NCBI GenBank assembly: GCA_964030475.1
Contig: CAXIPT010000002.1
Coordinates: forward strand, 14,128,018 to 14,192,017
Source: Tethya wilhelma
Lineage: Eukaryota; Porifera; Demospongiae; Tethyida; Tethyidae
Length of the DNA: 64,000 nt
Direction: 5' to 3'
Below are positions 23,041-32,502 of this stretch, in pieces; position 1 is the stretch's first letter; the number at the start of each line of letters is the position of its first letter. Below the pieces are notes generated by a model. That model was not told the origin of the DNA. It was given only the letters and a program-made list of their open reading frames with translations, and made no database searches. Made by a program: the position numbers and the translations under genes.

Positions 23041-23579
23041 TTAAGGGAGACTTTTACCATGCATTTTTTCATAAATTTCACCAAAATTTTTTTATTGCTC
23101 AGTTCTATACCTTGATGCATGTATTAGTTATAGTTAAAGTTTCAGAGCATTTTAATACTCCTCCTTGAACCATTTTGTGCATGCTATTTCACACTATCAA
23201 GCTACGAAGTACTATTCCTGTAAAAAGTAGTAACATAAACTATCTCCATAATTGTTCGTGGTAGAAATAATTGATCTAGCCTGATTTCCAGGCCTAACCT
23301 GTTGCTTTTCTCTTTGGCAATCTTTACCACAGAAACTACAAGGCCATGCCACACAGGTTTTATTATTTGTCAATGGTGAATAAGAAAAAGAAAAGAGAGC
23401 AGTTCATCAATCAGAGTATAATTACACAGTAGGAAAAGTGGATGATGAGCTTGATTTGGTACAATGAGTAAAGCCTGAAGGGTCCGGCCTAATTGTAACT
23501 ACCTTTCAGCTGCATGAATCAGATGAAGTTGATAGTTGTATGAAAGTACTAAGAGTTTAGGTGATGACTAGTGATCATG

Positions 23580-24137
23580 TTATAATATCGTACAACATTG
23601 CTGCTTAGTTTCATGTTCCTTTTGCTTGGTCTTGTCTTGCATAAGTTGATCGACAATCAGAGCAAATGGGTCTTGGATCCCTACAGCCGTCTTAGCTGAT
23701 GTTTGTAGAAGTGGAATCCCATGTCTTGAAGAACAGTATAGACCCGCAGTAAGACTGACTTTCCATTCTTGAGGCAATAAGTCACACTTGGTGCAAACAA
23801 GCACCACTGGTGCTTGAGGCTTGAGAAGACGAATTTTGAGGAGATAGTTGTCGATCAGTTCGTATGACTGATGATCGTCTACTGAATAAGCACATATAAA
23901 TGCATCTCCAGATTTCACTCCTTGCTCCAAAAGGAAAGGATATTGTTCATTCGCAGATCCACATGTGTCCATTATGTTCAGAAGACAGGACTTACCATCA
24001 ACAGTCGTATACTGCCTTCGATACACATCTTCTAAGGTAGGTTCATAAAATTCTGGGAATATATTTTGAACAAAAACCCTGATCAATGATGTCTTCCCAG
24101 TGCAGCAGCCCCCTAACACCACTATCTTGTACTCCAT
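23580..24137 (-). CDS. Ras-family small GTPase, intronless, inside a transposon
   Basis: 185 residues from MEYKIVVLGG at 24137. The frame is open further upstream, but this start aligns with the usual Ras N-terminus. Motifs: P-loop GGCCTGKTS (residues 9-17), switch I FYEPTLEDVYRRQ, DxxG in IMDTCGSANEQ, VCTKCD for the guanine-specificity motif, TSAK near residue 150, and a C-terminal CCTIL ending in a CAAX box (final L, suggesting geranylgeranylation, plus an extra cysteine). Ras proteins are membrane-anchored GTP switches. Odd points: cysteines stand at the positions of Ras G12 and G13, serine at Q61, and threonine replaces asparagine in NKxD. All of these would be expected to weaken GTP hydrolysis or nucleotide binding. 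The 55-bp gap to the divergent transposase start suggests a shared promoter. Confidence 0.88.
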   Translation of the reverse strand: MEYKIVVLGGCCTGKTSLIRVFVQNIFPEFYEPTLEDVYRRQYTTVDGKSCLLNIMDTCGSANEQYPFLLEQGVKSGDAFICAYSVDDHQSYELIDNYLLKIRLLKPQAPVVLVCTKCDLLPQEWKVSLTAGLYCSSRHGIPLLQTSAKTAVGIQDPFALIVDQLMQDKTKQKEHETKQQCCTIL

Positions 24138-24192
24138 GCTTGTCAAGGAGGCTCTAAATAGAATCAGGGGTTTACATAATATAATTGTCAAG
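24138..24192. promoter_or_regulatory. 55-bp shared intergenic region between Ras and transposase
   Basis: The two start codons point away from each other with only this gap. It is conserved in the second copy (33937-33991). It includes CTCTAAATAGAATCAGGGG and ACATAATATAATT. Any promoter here must serve both genes or lie within coding sequence. No initiator or TATA assignment is certain. Confidence 0.4.
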
Positions 24193-24894
24193 ATGCCAGT
24201 TGCTAAGTTCAAGGCAAAGAAGCATCCAAAGCGTTTTTTTGGAACCCCCAACCTTCATCTTGGTAGCAGGCCAAGGCCACTTCCAAGCTCTCATGGGGCT
24301 GAGAAAGTGAAGGAGACTCCAAAAGAGAGGCCAATCCCCTTGCAGACAGCCAAAGCTAAGAAGATGGCAATCTCTCATGCAGCACAGCCCAGCACTAGCA
24401 TTGCTGCTGGTGAATCTGGCTCTGAGTCTGACTCTGAGCTTCAGGAGTCAGTGAAGATGAAGGGTTACCGTACTGTCCAATGTGAAACCCTTGGCAAGGT
24501 AGTGAGTGAGGCGTGTGTGTGCTCTATGTGTACCTCTCCCCTTGTTGTCATGGAGGACTTGGCTCAGAGAAGGGGTTTGGTATCGACCCTGAAGATCTGC
24601 TGCACCAATGCCGAGTGTGGCAGAGAGATCAAAATATCAGACCCCTATTCTTCGGACACAAAGTCTCTGAACAGCAGGTCAGTGTTGGCAATGAGGGAGA
24701 TAGGTAGAGGTGGCAAGTACATGCAGACTTTCTTTGGAATGATGAATATGCTCCCTCCAGTTAGCACCCGCTCCTATATGTTACACAACCAGGCTCTGGC
24801 TGCTGCTGCAATGTCCGCAGCTCAGACCAACATGAATGCTGCCTCCGAGTACCTCCATCATCTCAATGGCATTGACCCACAAGAAATCCTTGAT
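24193..24894 (+). CDS. Mutator/Kolobok-like transposase, N-terminal part, truncated at a contig join
   Basis: Open from MPVAKFKAKKHPKRFFGTPN at 24193 to NGIDPQEILD at 24894, where n interrupts. An earlier ATG at 24100 is in frame but lies inside the Ras gene. Features: a basic N-terminus, a serine/acidic linker, a cysteine pair set (CVCSMC, ICCTNAEC) that is probably a zinc finger, then AMREIGRGGKYMQTFFGMMN before the catalytic core. The core itself (TCDGTW, SDGDSKT) is seen only in the other copies. The family is defined by DGTW...DGD...H-x-x-K and a C-terminal TQNRNE; the name Mutator-like is from Pfam memory, while the TTAA target fits Kolobok. Confidence 0.8.
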
Positions 24895-24895
24895 N

Positions 24896-25232
24896 CCCCT
24901 TTTGGCCAGGCCTGCTTACAATTTTTTAAAACAAACAACAGAAAGCTAACTTATGGACTCTTACAAATAGAAAATACTTACTTTGAGAGCCTTGATAGAG
25001 AATTCAAGATAAGAAATATGAGCTATAAAGCTTGGATACTTGCACAAAACAGCTAGCTAGTCAGCTTCTTAGTGCGATCCATGCTCATTGTAAAGTGAAA
25101 AATTGGTGGGGCTGTATCACGTAATATGGGCGTGTTTTAGCAAAAGTGGGGATGGCTACCCCAAAAATTTTCGCGCGCTCTGTGCACACTATTGTTAGAA
25201 AACCCCTTTCTAAAATCCTAGATCCACCACTG
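24896..25232 (-). repeat. Contig start, then family D end (25075-25232)
   Basis: 24896-25074 has no recognisable gene. From 25075 the sequence matches family D in reverse, ending CTAGATCCACCACTG at 25232, with the phrases TAGCAAAAGTGGGGATGGC and CACACTATTGTTAG. Confidence 0.55.
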
Positions 25233-25424
25233 ATGCAGGTCAAAGAAGTGTAACTTAAAACAAAGCAATTGATCATTCCTGTGTCTGTCTTCAAGTTGTG
25301 ATGATGATGATTCAAAGATGTAGATTCAGAAGACAATGAAAAATTGGATTCAGTTTGACAGGTGTGTTCAACAAAGAATTTACTGATACCATCAGTGTTA
25401 TTAAAGTTTTTTGAGATGTATATA

Positions 25425-26375
25425 CATGGATGGCCCATTAGTGCATTATAAATGTTCATGTGAATAACTCTGTAAAAACTGAGCGCTTAGCACTAAAAGG
25501 CTTCTTATTTAATTCTTTCTCTAATTAGTAACAAACACAAGCAAGCCTATAACCTCCAATTTTCTCAATCTTACTATCAACTTTTTTCAGAGACTATTCA
25601 TGATAACTTTCAGAAACTCGTTATTGAAGGAACGAACTTGGTTTCTTCCAGGTCAGTTGCTTTTGCCATCAGTTTTTAGCACAGTAGCTAGCTACGAGGC
25701 AAAAAAGCACCTTCTCCATATGGCCGCCATTAATTTCTACACTTATGCATAATTCATTAGCTACTAGAAAATTCAAATTGACAACCCTTTCCACACACCA
25801 AAGTGTGCGTTATTTAGAATTTAAATGCAAGTTGATACCTGGTTGCTCTTCTTTAGAGTTGAATCATGACTTTGATTATCATAACATATAGCAAGGCAAG
25901 TAAATCTTATGATATAGCTCCTGCCTCCAAATTACTGAGATGTGTGTTTCACTTTAGTATCAAGCAGGCTACACAACTTACATCTGTAGCTCAGTAGCTA
26001 GCTACACACACCAATTCAAATGTGATTTGTAGAATTATAAAAAAAAATGAGAACAAACAAGTAAAAAAATGTTGGAAATGTAATGAAACACAGGAATAGC
26101 AAAATTGTAGAAAGAAAACAAACGAGATGAAGTAAAACACACATCTCAGTCAGTTGGAGGCAGAAGCTGCATCATAAGATAAGTTATGATAATCAAAGTC
26201 CAGATTCATCTGTTAACAAGAGCAACCAGGTATCACAAAATAGTTCCAGGCAACTTCAGTGCATATATTTCCAAATAAAGCACACTTTTGTGTGTGGAAA
26301 GGGTCGTCAATTCAAATTTTCTAGAAGCTAATGAATTATACATGAGTGTAGAAATTAAGGGTGGCTTTAACCAGA
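25425..26375. repeat. Family AB, head-to-head palindromic arrangement
   Basis: A forward A body runs from GATGGCCCATTAGTGCATT to a partial B near 26050-26130, which switches directly into a reversed A tail (26131-26370) containing CCTCCAACTGACTGAG complements and GTGTGTGGAAAGGGTCGTC. No hairpin head remains at either edge. Confidence 0.75.
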
Positions 26376-26664
26376 AAAATTGAATTTTTTTTGTAATTTT
26401 TTTATTATTTATTTCAAAACAATATCACATGTAAAAGTAATATTCTAAGGTACAAAGAATTCACTCTTTCTTTTGTGGAGATATAGACTTTTACTAGCAA
26501 TATGTACAGAGTAGTAATATACAATGGTAGCACAAAGGACAGCATTTTGCTTGAACAAAGTTCACTCCATCATAATGACACTGCTCAATTACAGTCTAAA
26601 ATGAATTTAAAAAAAACTATCATTTCTGCCAGCTGTTGCAGAGATCTTCCGAGATTAGACTTGC
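26376..26664. other. No gene recognised
   Basis: AT-rich. Reversed reading near 26640-26665 may extend the neighbouring minus-strand ORF in another frame (RSLQQLAEM). Confidence 0.35.
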
Positions 26665-27552
26665 TCAAAGATAAAGAAGGTAGAGGGTAACAAGTAATGT
26701 TTTTCTCATGGAATACAAGTATCTGTGGTAAAATTTTGGTTGGGTACACAACCAATCCCTCTGATCTTTCTGGAACAACCCAACCATCTGTTCTAAATTC
26801 TGGTACAGTCCTCCAGTACCTTTACTTTTGATTTCACCCACAGTAGTATAAATACCTTGGTCTACGACAACAAAATCAGCCACTCTATCTTGAGTTACTA
26901 CTACAATACCATATCCATCAATTTCAGGATCAGGAATAACCCATTTCACAGATAAAGAACCAGGCTGATAGATGCCATTTGGATTTGTGCTAATTAGACA
27001 ATCACGGTGTGGTTCAAGGAATTTACAAAATTCCATGAAAAAGAGTTTTGCAAACGCATTTTGAAAATGGGCCATGCAAGCTTGATGGAACTTTTTGTAT
27101 ACTTCCTTGTGCTGATTCCTCAACACACATAACTCTGCATCTGAAAACACAGCTGGAACTTCTGCATCAGGTGGACCCTCATCGTCTGAGTCTGACGTTG
27201 CCATTGCAGCTTGTTGCACGTAAGGATCAACCTCTATGTATGGTGATTCTGCAAATAGACTTGCACTGGCACAGCGTATATGTGCAGCCCGATTGGATTT
27301 CACAGATAGTGGCCATACAGAAGGTAAGTCAAAAGACGGGTTTATTGTCTTTGAGGGGTACAAGCGAATGTCACAGGACATTATGATTGGTTGCATTCGA
27401 AAGGAAAACTTTGTGCCACTTATATCCACAGCATAATCAGATTCCCATTTATCCTTTTCAGTGGCATATATTTTGTTACTCTTCACTGTGGTGGTCACAA
27501 AAATATTGTCCACCTTGAGTTGACTGGAGCCCACTTGGCTACTCTCTACCAT
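26665..27552 (-). CDS. Unrecognised 295-residue protein with an E-x-K motif
   Basis: A single intronless open frame from MVESSQVGSSQLKV at 27552; the true start could lie elsewhere. An acidic stretch SDSDDEGPPDAEV sits mid-protein, followed by a helical segment. Toward the C-terminus, RVADFVVVDQGIYTTVGEIK has the spacing of a PD-(D/E)xK nuclease fold (D then E-x-K), with QNLEQMVGLFQKDQR after it. The end may be frame-shifted, since a second frame continues RSLQQLAEM. It lies between repeats and a transposase gene and may be a transposon accessory gene or a host gene. The nuclease idea is inference. Confidence 0.5.
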   Translation of the reverse strand: MVESSQVGSSQLKVDNIFVTTTVKSNKIYATEKDKWESDYAVDISGTKFSFRMQPIIMSCDIRLYPSKTINPSFDLPSVWPLSVKSNRAAHIRCASASLFAESPYIEVDPYVQQAAMATSDSDDEGPPDAEVPAVFSDAELCVLRNQHKEVYKKFHQACMAHFQNAFAKLFFMEFCKFLEPHRDCLISTNPNGIYQPGSLSVKWVIPDPEIDGYGIVVVTQDRVADFVVVDQGIYTTVGEIKSKGTGGLYQNLEQMVGLFQKDQRDWLCTQPKFYHRYLYSMRKTLLVTLYLLYL

Positions 27553-27570
27553 CCAGATACTAGAAAGAAA

Positions 27571-27606
27571 CTCGGAGAGAGAAAGAGAGAGAGGGGGAGG
27601 GGGGAG
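27571..27606. repeat. Purine tract (GA/G)n
   Basis: A strand-biased run of GAGAGAGAAAGAGAGAGAGG and following G-rich sequence just 5-prime of the 27552 ORF. Confidence 0.7.
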
Positions 27607-27829
27607 GAATTGTTAGATAGGCAGAGGTTGTAAGAATGGTGCCAAGTGTATACCAATTTAGTATTTTTGGTACTTACCAGTATAAATAGATATAGAACTT
27701 GTCATGTACACCATCAGATCCTACACGTACACGTGGACTCTTTACAGTCACGTGACAGTGGCCTAGGTTAGGGGATCCCCAAGTCACAAGTCAGCTGGCC
27801 GTGAACTGCTACAGTTCTAGAAAAGTGTC

Positions 27830-30012
27830 ATGCCGCGTACCTAGGCATTCGGCAAGAGGCCCAAAGGCTTCCATGGTATACTCCAGCACTTGCTGAACCC
27901 AGTTAGGTCTACCCCACAGTCTACTGGAGTGGAAGCACCAGCTGAATCTCCAGTTGTGAGACCAACCCCTGTGGAGACAGCTAGCGGTAAGAAGCTGGCT
28001 ATCTCTCCACGATGTACATCAATGAGTGAACCCTCTAGAGGAGGCCTGAGGTCATCAGTACCTCCAGTGCTATAAATGAGAATAGTGAGTCTGGTGACTC
28101 TACGTATGTGGGGGAGCTGAAAGGCTACCGTCTTGTCAGCTGTGAGAGACTTTCTGAAGCAGCCAGTGAGATTGGTGTGTGCTCTATTTGTGGCTCTCCC
28201 ATCACCGTCAGGGAGGACCTAGTTATTAGGAGAGGGCTAATGTCCAAGTTACATGATGATATGTTGCACCAATAGTGTGTGTAACAGGGAGGTGAAGATA
28301 TCAGATCCTTATGCCTCCAATGCAAAGTCTCTGAATGCCATGGCAATGCGAACAATAGGAAGAGGGCATGCTAGCCTGGAATCCTTCTGTGGTATGATTG
28401 ATATGCTTCCTCCAGTGACCCCTGCCTCCTTCAGTGAACACAATAAGGTTCTGGCCATGTTCTCTACAGAGGCAGCATCTGAAAATATGCGTACTGCTTC
28501 TGCACACCTTCATGAACCGCGTGGAGTCGGACTCACAAATGTCATTGATGTTGCTGTCACTTGTGACGGAACGTGGTTGAAGCGTGGCTTTACTGCTACA
28601 TATGGAGTCGTGGTGATTATTACCTGGGAGACTTGCCAGAAGAGGAATCCTGAGTCGGAGGAGTTTGCTAAGTGGTGGGGGGGCCATCAGGAGGAGTGTG
28701 CCTGCAACCATCACAGTTCTTCACCTGCTATGGAATGGGAGGCAGCAACAGAGATATTCAACAGATCAATTGAAAGCCTTAATGTGAGGTAAGAGGAAAT
28801 GATAATTTTGTTTGAATATTCAGTTTATTTTTCTTTGTCCATCTATACTCACCAGGTACACTTCAGTCATCAGTGACGGCAATTCGAAGACAATCCAGCA
28901 CCTAAATGAAGTGAAACCTTATGGTGAAGATGTGACCATAGTAAAATACGAGTGTGTAGGTCATGTACAAAAACGATGTCAGCGTGATGTCAAGAAAGTA
29001 AGCATTGCCAATCATTTTTGGACATTCATGGCTAACTTCATACTATAATTATACTACACATTAGTGCATTGTGCTATGATAATCATTCTTCTTTATCCCT
29101 TTTTTGAAGGTAATAGGGATTGAGAAGAAGGCAGCAAGGAACAAGGTGACCAAGCTGAAGGAGATGCTTAAGGAAGCACAGGCAGAGGTGCAGGGGAAGT
29201 GCCAAAAGAAGGGTAAAAAAGGGGGAAGAGCGAACCATTTGCTTCTGATAAGGTTGTGGATCTGAAAACTGAGATAGTCGAGGCAGAAGAAAAGTGCATT
29301 CGTGGGACAATCAATGATAAGACAGTAGATCTCCTTCAGGTTTGTTTACAAAGAACAATTTCTACTTTCTATTTCATGCTACTGCATGTATGCACACCTG
29401 CAGGTTTACTATGGGAATGCTATTCGCAGCCACACAAATGACCTTGCTGGAATGAAAAAGGCTTGTTGGGCAGCATTCTATCACTCTCTCTAATCTGATT
29501 AAAGACCTCAGCACCATTGTTGCCCAGAGGGAGCTGATAGCTGGTGCAAGTATTAACGGGCACTAGCACTCAGTCAGGGTGAAATTCCACCACATAGACC
29601 TAAGATTCCTGCTGACTTTGAGAAGTACCTCAAGCCCATTTTTGAGGATCTATGCAAGGAAGAACTGCTACGGAAATGTTTACTTGGGGCCACTCAAAAT
29701 AGAAATGAAAGCTTTAACAAATTGGTTTGGGCTCGGGCACCCAAGACCGAATTTGTTGGCAGGGCCACCATTGATATCGCTACCAGTCATGCTGTCCTTG
29801 TGTTCAACAGTGGCAGGAAGGCTCTACTGTCTATTCTGGAGCGTATGGGCATTCATGCTGGTCCTCTTTGCACTACTTATCTTGAGCAGAGGGATTCTAC
29901 TCGTTGCTACAGGATCAAGCAGCAGAGGAAATTGAAGCGGGCAGCAGAGAAAGGTGCAGAGGAGGCACATGTTATAAAAGAGGGCATCACTTATGAAGCA
30001 GGGGGGTTCTAG
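27830..30012 (+). pseudogene. Mutator/Kolobok-like transposase paralogue with three introns
   Basis: The start is ATGCCGCGTACC (with a TAG at codon 5) at 27830; the end is EGITYEAGGF and a stop at 30012. It is diverged but colinear with the 30882-33936 copy. Blocks are VCSICGSPITVRED, REVKISDPYASNAKSLNAMA, TCDGTWLKRGFTATYGVVVI, VISDGNSKTIQHLNE, CVGHVQKR, ATQNRNESFNKLVWARAPKT and VVFNSG-like LVFNSGRKAL. Introns have clean GT...AG borders at about 28791-28855 (LNV-RY), 28999-29109 (DVKK-VIG) and 29340-29403 (LLQ-VYY). The close copies have no intron at these sites. Frame breaks (early stop, a 4-bp gain near 28250, a break near 29480) suggest it is dead. Confidence 0.78.
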
Positions 30013-30424
30013 GCATACACAAGAGACTGCATAGCCAAATCCTCAAAGGAAAAAGAAAATATTGCTTAAAAAACATGTACATTCATACTCTGTATCTTCT
30101 ACAGCTGTTTTCTAGAAATCTAAAAATTCACGTTGTTGGTACATGTAACTAGGCCATAATTTGTAATAAATTTACTGTTAATTAAGGGAGGCTTTTACCA
30201 ATCTGGGGCTCCATGATATAATATGTCAATTTCTTTATAGTTTTTACTTTAGGTGGTTGAAACTTTATCAGAATGTAGTGTGTAGACTTTTGATATGCTC
30301 AGATTTAGCATACCTACTACCCAGGTGAAGGATCCCACATGAACATCACTGAGGGCCAGGTGTTCTAACTCAGAGCTAACAACTTCCCACTTAGGAAGTG
30401 CTTAAAGTAACCATAAAAGTGTAA

Positions 30425-30573
30425 AGTGAGTGGCAAGTAAGGTCATTAGATCAACAATGTATTTTTAACATAGGTCAACCTGATGAAACAGGATAGCTTG
30501 TGTTTACTAGCCCATATTCCAAGCCATACCTCCACCACTGATGGATTTTAGAAAATATTTGCCACTCACTTAA
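30425..30573. repeat. Small inverted repeat, about 150 bp
   Basis: AAGTGAGTGGCAA near 30424 and TTGCCACTCACTT near 30560 are inverted. This is a short MITE-like object inside the 3-prime flank of the transposase. Confidence 0.5.
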
Positions 30574-30881
30574 TAGAGCAGGGAAAGGGCTTTAAAATGA
30601 TATATTAATATCTTAAATACATAAACTATAAGCAAGTTAGAACACTTCCAGACTTAGGAAATAGTGATTATCAAAAGAAGCAATAAAAAGTGGGAAAAGT
30701 GTTTTCAAGAAAGTTCTTCTCGGTTTCTTCGATCCATAATATATATGCTGCACATGTGCATAAAACAAAGCAGGGAGAGGGTAAATAACACACACAGTAA
30801 CTTCCCTATTAGACTGACCTTTGAACTTGGAGTAGAATATTATGAATTCTCCCTGTGAGTGAAAAGAACCGAAAGCCCTAG

Positions 30882-32480
30882 CTAGAACCCTCCAGCTTCA
30901 TACATTACACCCTCCACCTCTATATTAGCCTCCTCTACACTCTTCTTCTTCCTTCTTGTCGACTTCCTCCTCTGCTTCACCTCCTCTGATGACACATAAC
31001 TTGCTGCATGAAGCTGAGTCCTGTCTCGCAAAGCGAGGTGAGCACTACAGAGAGGACCAGCTTCAATACCAATCTTGTCCATGACTTGGGTCAATGCCTG
31101 ACTCCCGCTATTGAATACCACCACAGCAAGACTGGCAGCTAGTTGAACAGTAGACGTGCCACAGAAGTCTGTCTTTGAACATCGTGCCCAGATCATGGCA
31201 TTGAAAGCTTCATTTCTGTTCTGGGTGGCTCCAAGTAAACACCTGCTAAGCAAAGACTCGTGACACAAGTCTTCAAAAATCTTTCCAACAGCTTCCCGGT
31301 AGTCAGGAGGAACTAAGGTGTGGGCACTTGGTGTATCCTGACCAGTGGCCAGTGCTTGCTGATATTTACACCAACTATCTTCACCATCAGGGCAAAAATC
31401 ATGATGGGGATCCTCATCAGTTGAAATGTAATGATAGTAGACCGCCCAGCATGCTGTGGTCATACCAGCAAGATTTCCAGGGTTATCAACTATAGCCTTT
31501 CTGTAGAGGCTCTGCAGGGTGTCAATGTCGGAATCGAACATCTTCCCCTGCACAATTTTCATCTGCTGAGACTTGATTTCCTCCTCAAGTGCTTCCATCT
31601 CCACTTCACAAGCCACAATCATCATCTCTGAATCAGTGCAAGGTTCCCTCCACCATGACTGCAACTCTGCCTCTTCCTCCACCTCTCCCTCTTCTTTTTC
31701 CTCCACCCCTCCTCCTATCCATTCCTCTGCCTTGTATCGCCTCAGCCTTGGCACTTTTCAGAATCTTGCGCACATTCTTCAACTTTGATGTGAGCACCTT
31801 GATGCGTTCCTTGGGGGCCTTGTTGGCCTTGTTGGCAGATGCAAGCTCCTTCTTCAGTGCTCGCACACGCTTGCCTAATCGCTTCTGCACATGCCCCACA
31901 CATTCGTGCTTTGTTATGCTCACTTCACTTCCATAGGGCTGATGTTCATTCAGGACAGATATAGTCTTTGAGTCACCATCTGAGATGATCTCAGTGTATC
32001 TTAGGTGGCGAGTCTCCACGGAACGTTTCCAGAGAATGAGAGCTCCAGCACACTCCATTGCAGGTGAAGATCCTTCGTGGTTTGCAAGGCACTTTTCCCT
32101 GTGTCCATCCAGCCAGACATCAAAGTCCTCTGCTCCCAGTCTTGTCTTCTGCTGTGAGCATGCTGGGCAGGACTTTGACATCACTTCAAAGTCTAGAACT
32201 TGTCCTGTGTCCCAGGAGATGACCACAACAACACCGTGTATGGCTGTGAACCCACGTCTTGACCATGTACCATCACAAGTGACCTTGATATCAAGGATTT
32301 CTTGTGGGTCAATGCCATTGAGATGATGGAGGTACTCGGAGGCAGCATTCATGTTGGTCTGAGCTGCGGACATTGCAGCAGCAGCCAGAGCCTGGTTGTG
32401 TAACATATAGGAGCGGGTGCTAACTGGAGGGAGCATGTTCATCATTCCAAAGAAAGTCTGCATGTACTTGCCACCTCTAC
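30882..32480 (-). pseudogene. Mutator/Kolobok-like transposase, C-terminal and catalytic part (copy 2A)
   Basis: Read from 32480 down: QTFFGMMNMLPPVSTRSYML, TCDGTWSRRGFTAIHGVVVV (first aspartate), DFEVMSKSCPACSQQ, ISDGDSKTISVLNEHQPYG (second aspartate), KHECVGHVQKR, a basic RGGGKRRGRGGGRG linker, EDSWCKYQQALA, ATQNRNEAFNAMIWARCSKT, VVVFNSGSQAL and the end EGVMYEAGGF at 30882. A 5-bp loss near 31646 (against copy 2B) shifts frame between the linker and CTDSEMMIVACEVE. All the motifs of an active enzyme are otherwise present. It overlaps copy 2B (32503-33432) by about 970 bp. Confidence 0.82.
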
Positions 32481-32502
32481 NNNNNNNNNNNNNNNNNNNN
32501 NN
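32481..32502. other. Assembly gap (22 n)
   Basis: The sequence left of the gap (31508-32480) is repeated right of it (32503-33432), in the same orientation. Two contig ends apparently overlap but were not merged. The apparent tandem duplication of the transposase core is probably not real. Confidence 0.85.

Larger units (their letters stand above)
23041..24894. mobile_element. TTAA-inserting Mutator/Kolobok-like transposon carrying a Ras gene, copy 1 (right end lost)
   Basis: The left end is TTAA then GGGAGACTTTTACCA. Inside are a minus-strand Ras-like GTPase (23580-24137) and a plus-strand transposase (from 24193) that is cut by the contig join at 24895. The inverted copy at 32503-35078 matches this whole interval with few substitutions and shares the same end. 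The element interrupts a family AB repeat. Confidence 0.75.

Noticed and set aside
24100..24192. An earlier in-frame ATG for the transposase at 24100
   Set aside because: It would make the N-terminus overlap the Ras coding region on the other strand. The ATG at 24193 starts the basic N-terminus that the close copy at 33936 also carries.
24138..24251. An upstream Ras start at 24251 adding 38 residues
   Set aside because: The extension is the antisense of the transposase start, and Ras proteins normally begin at the MxEYK position used here.
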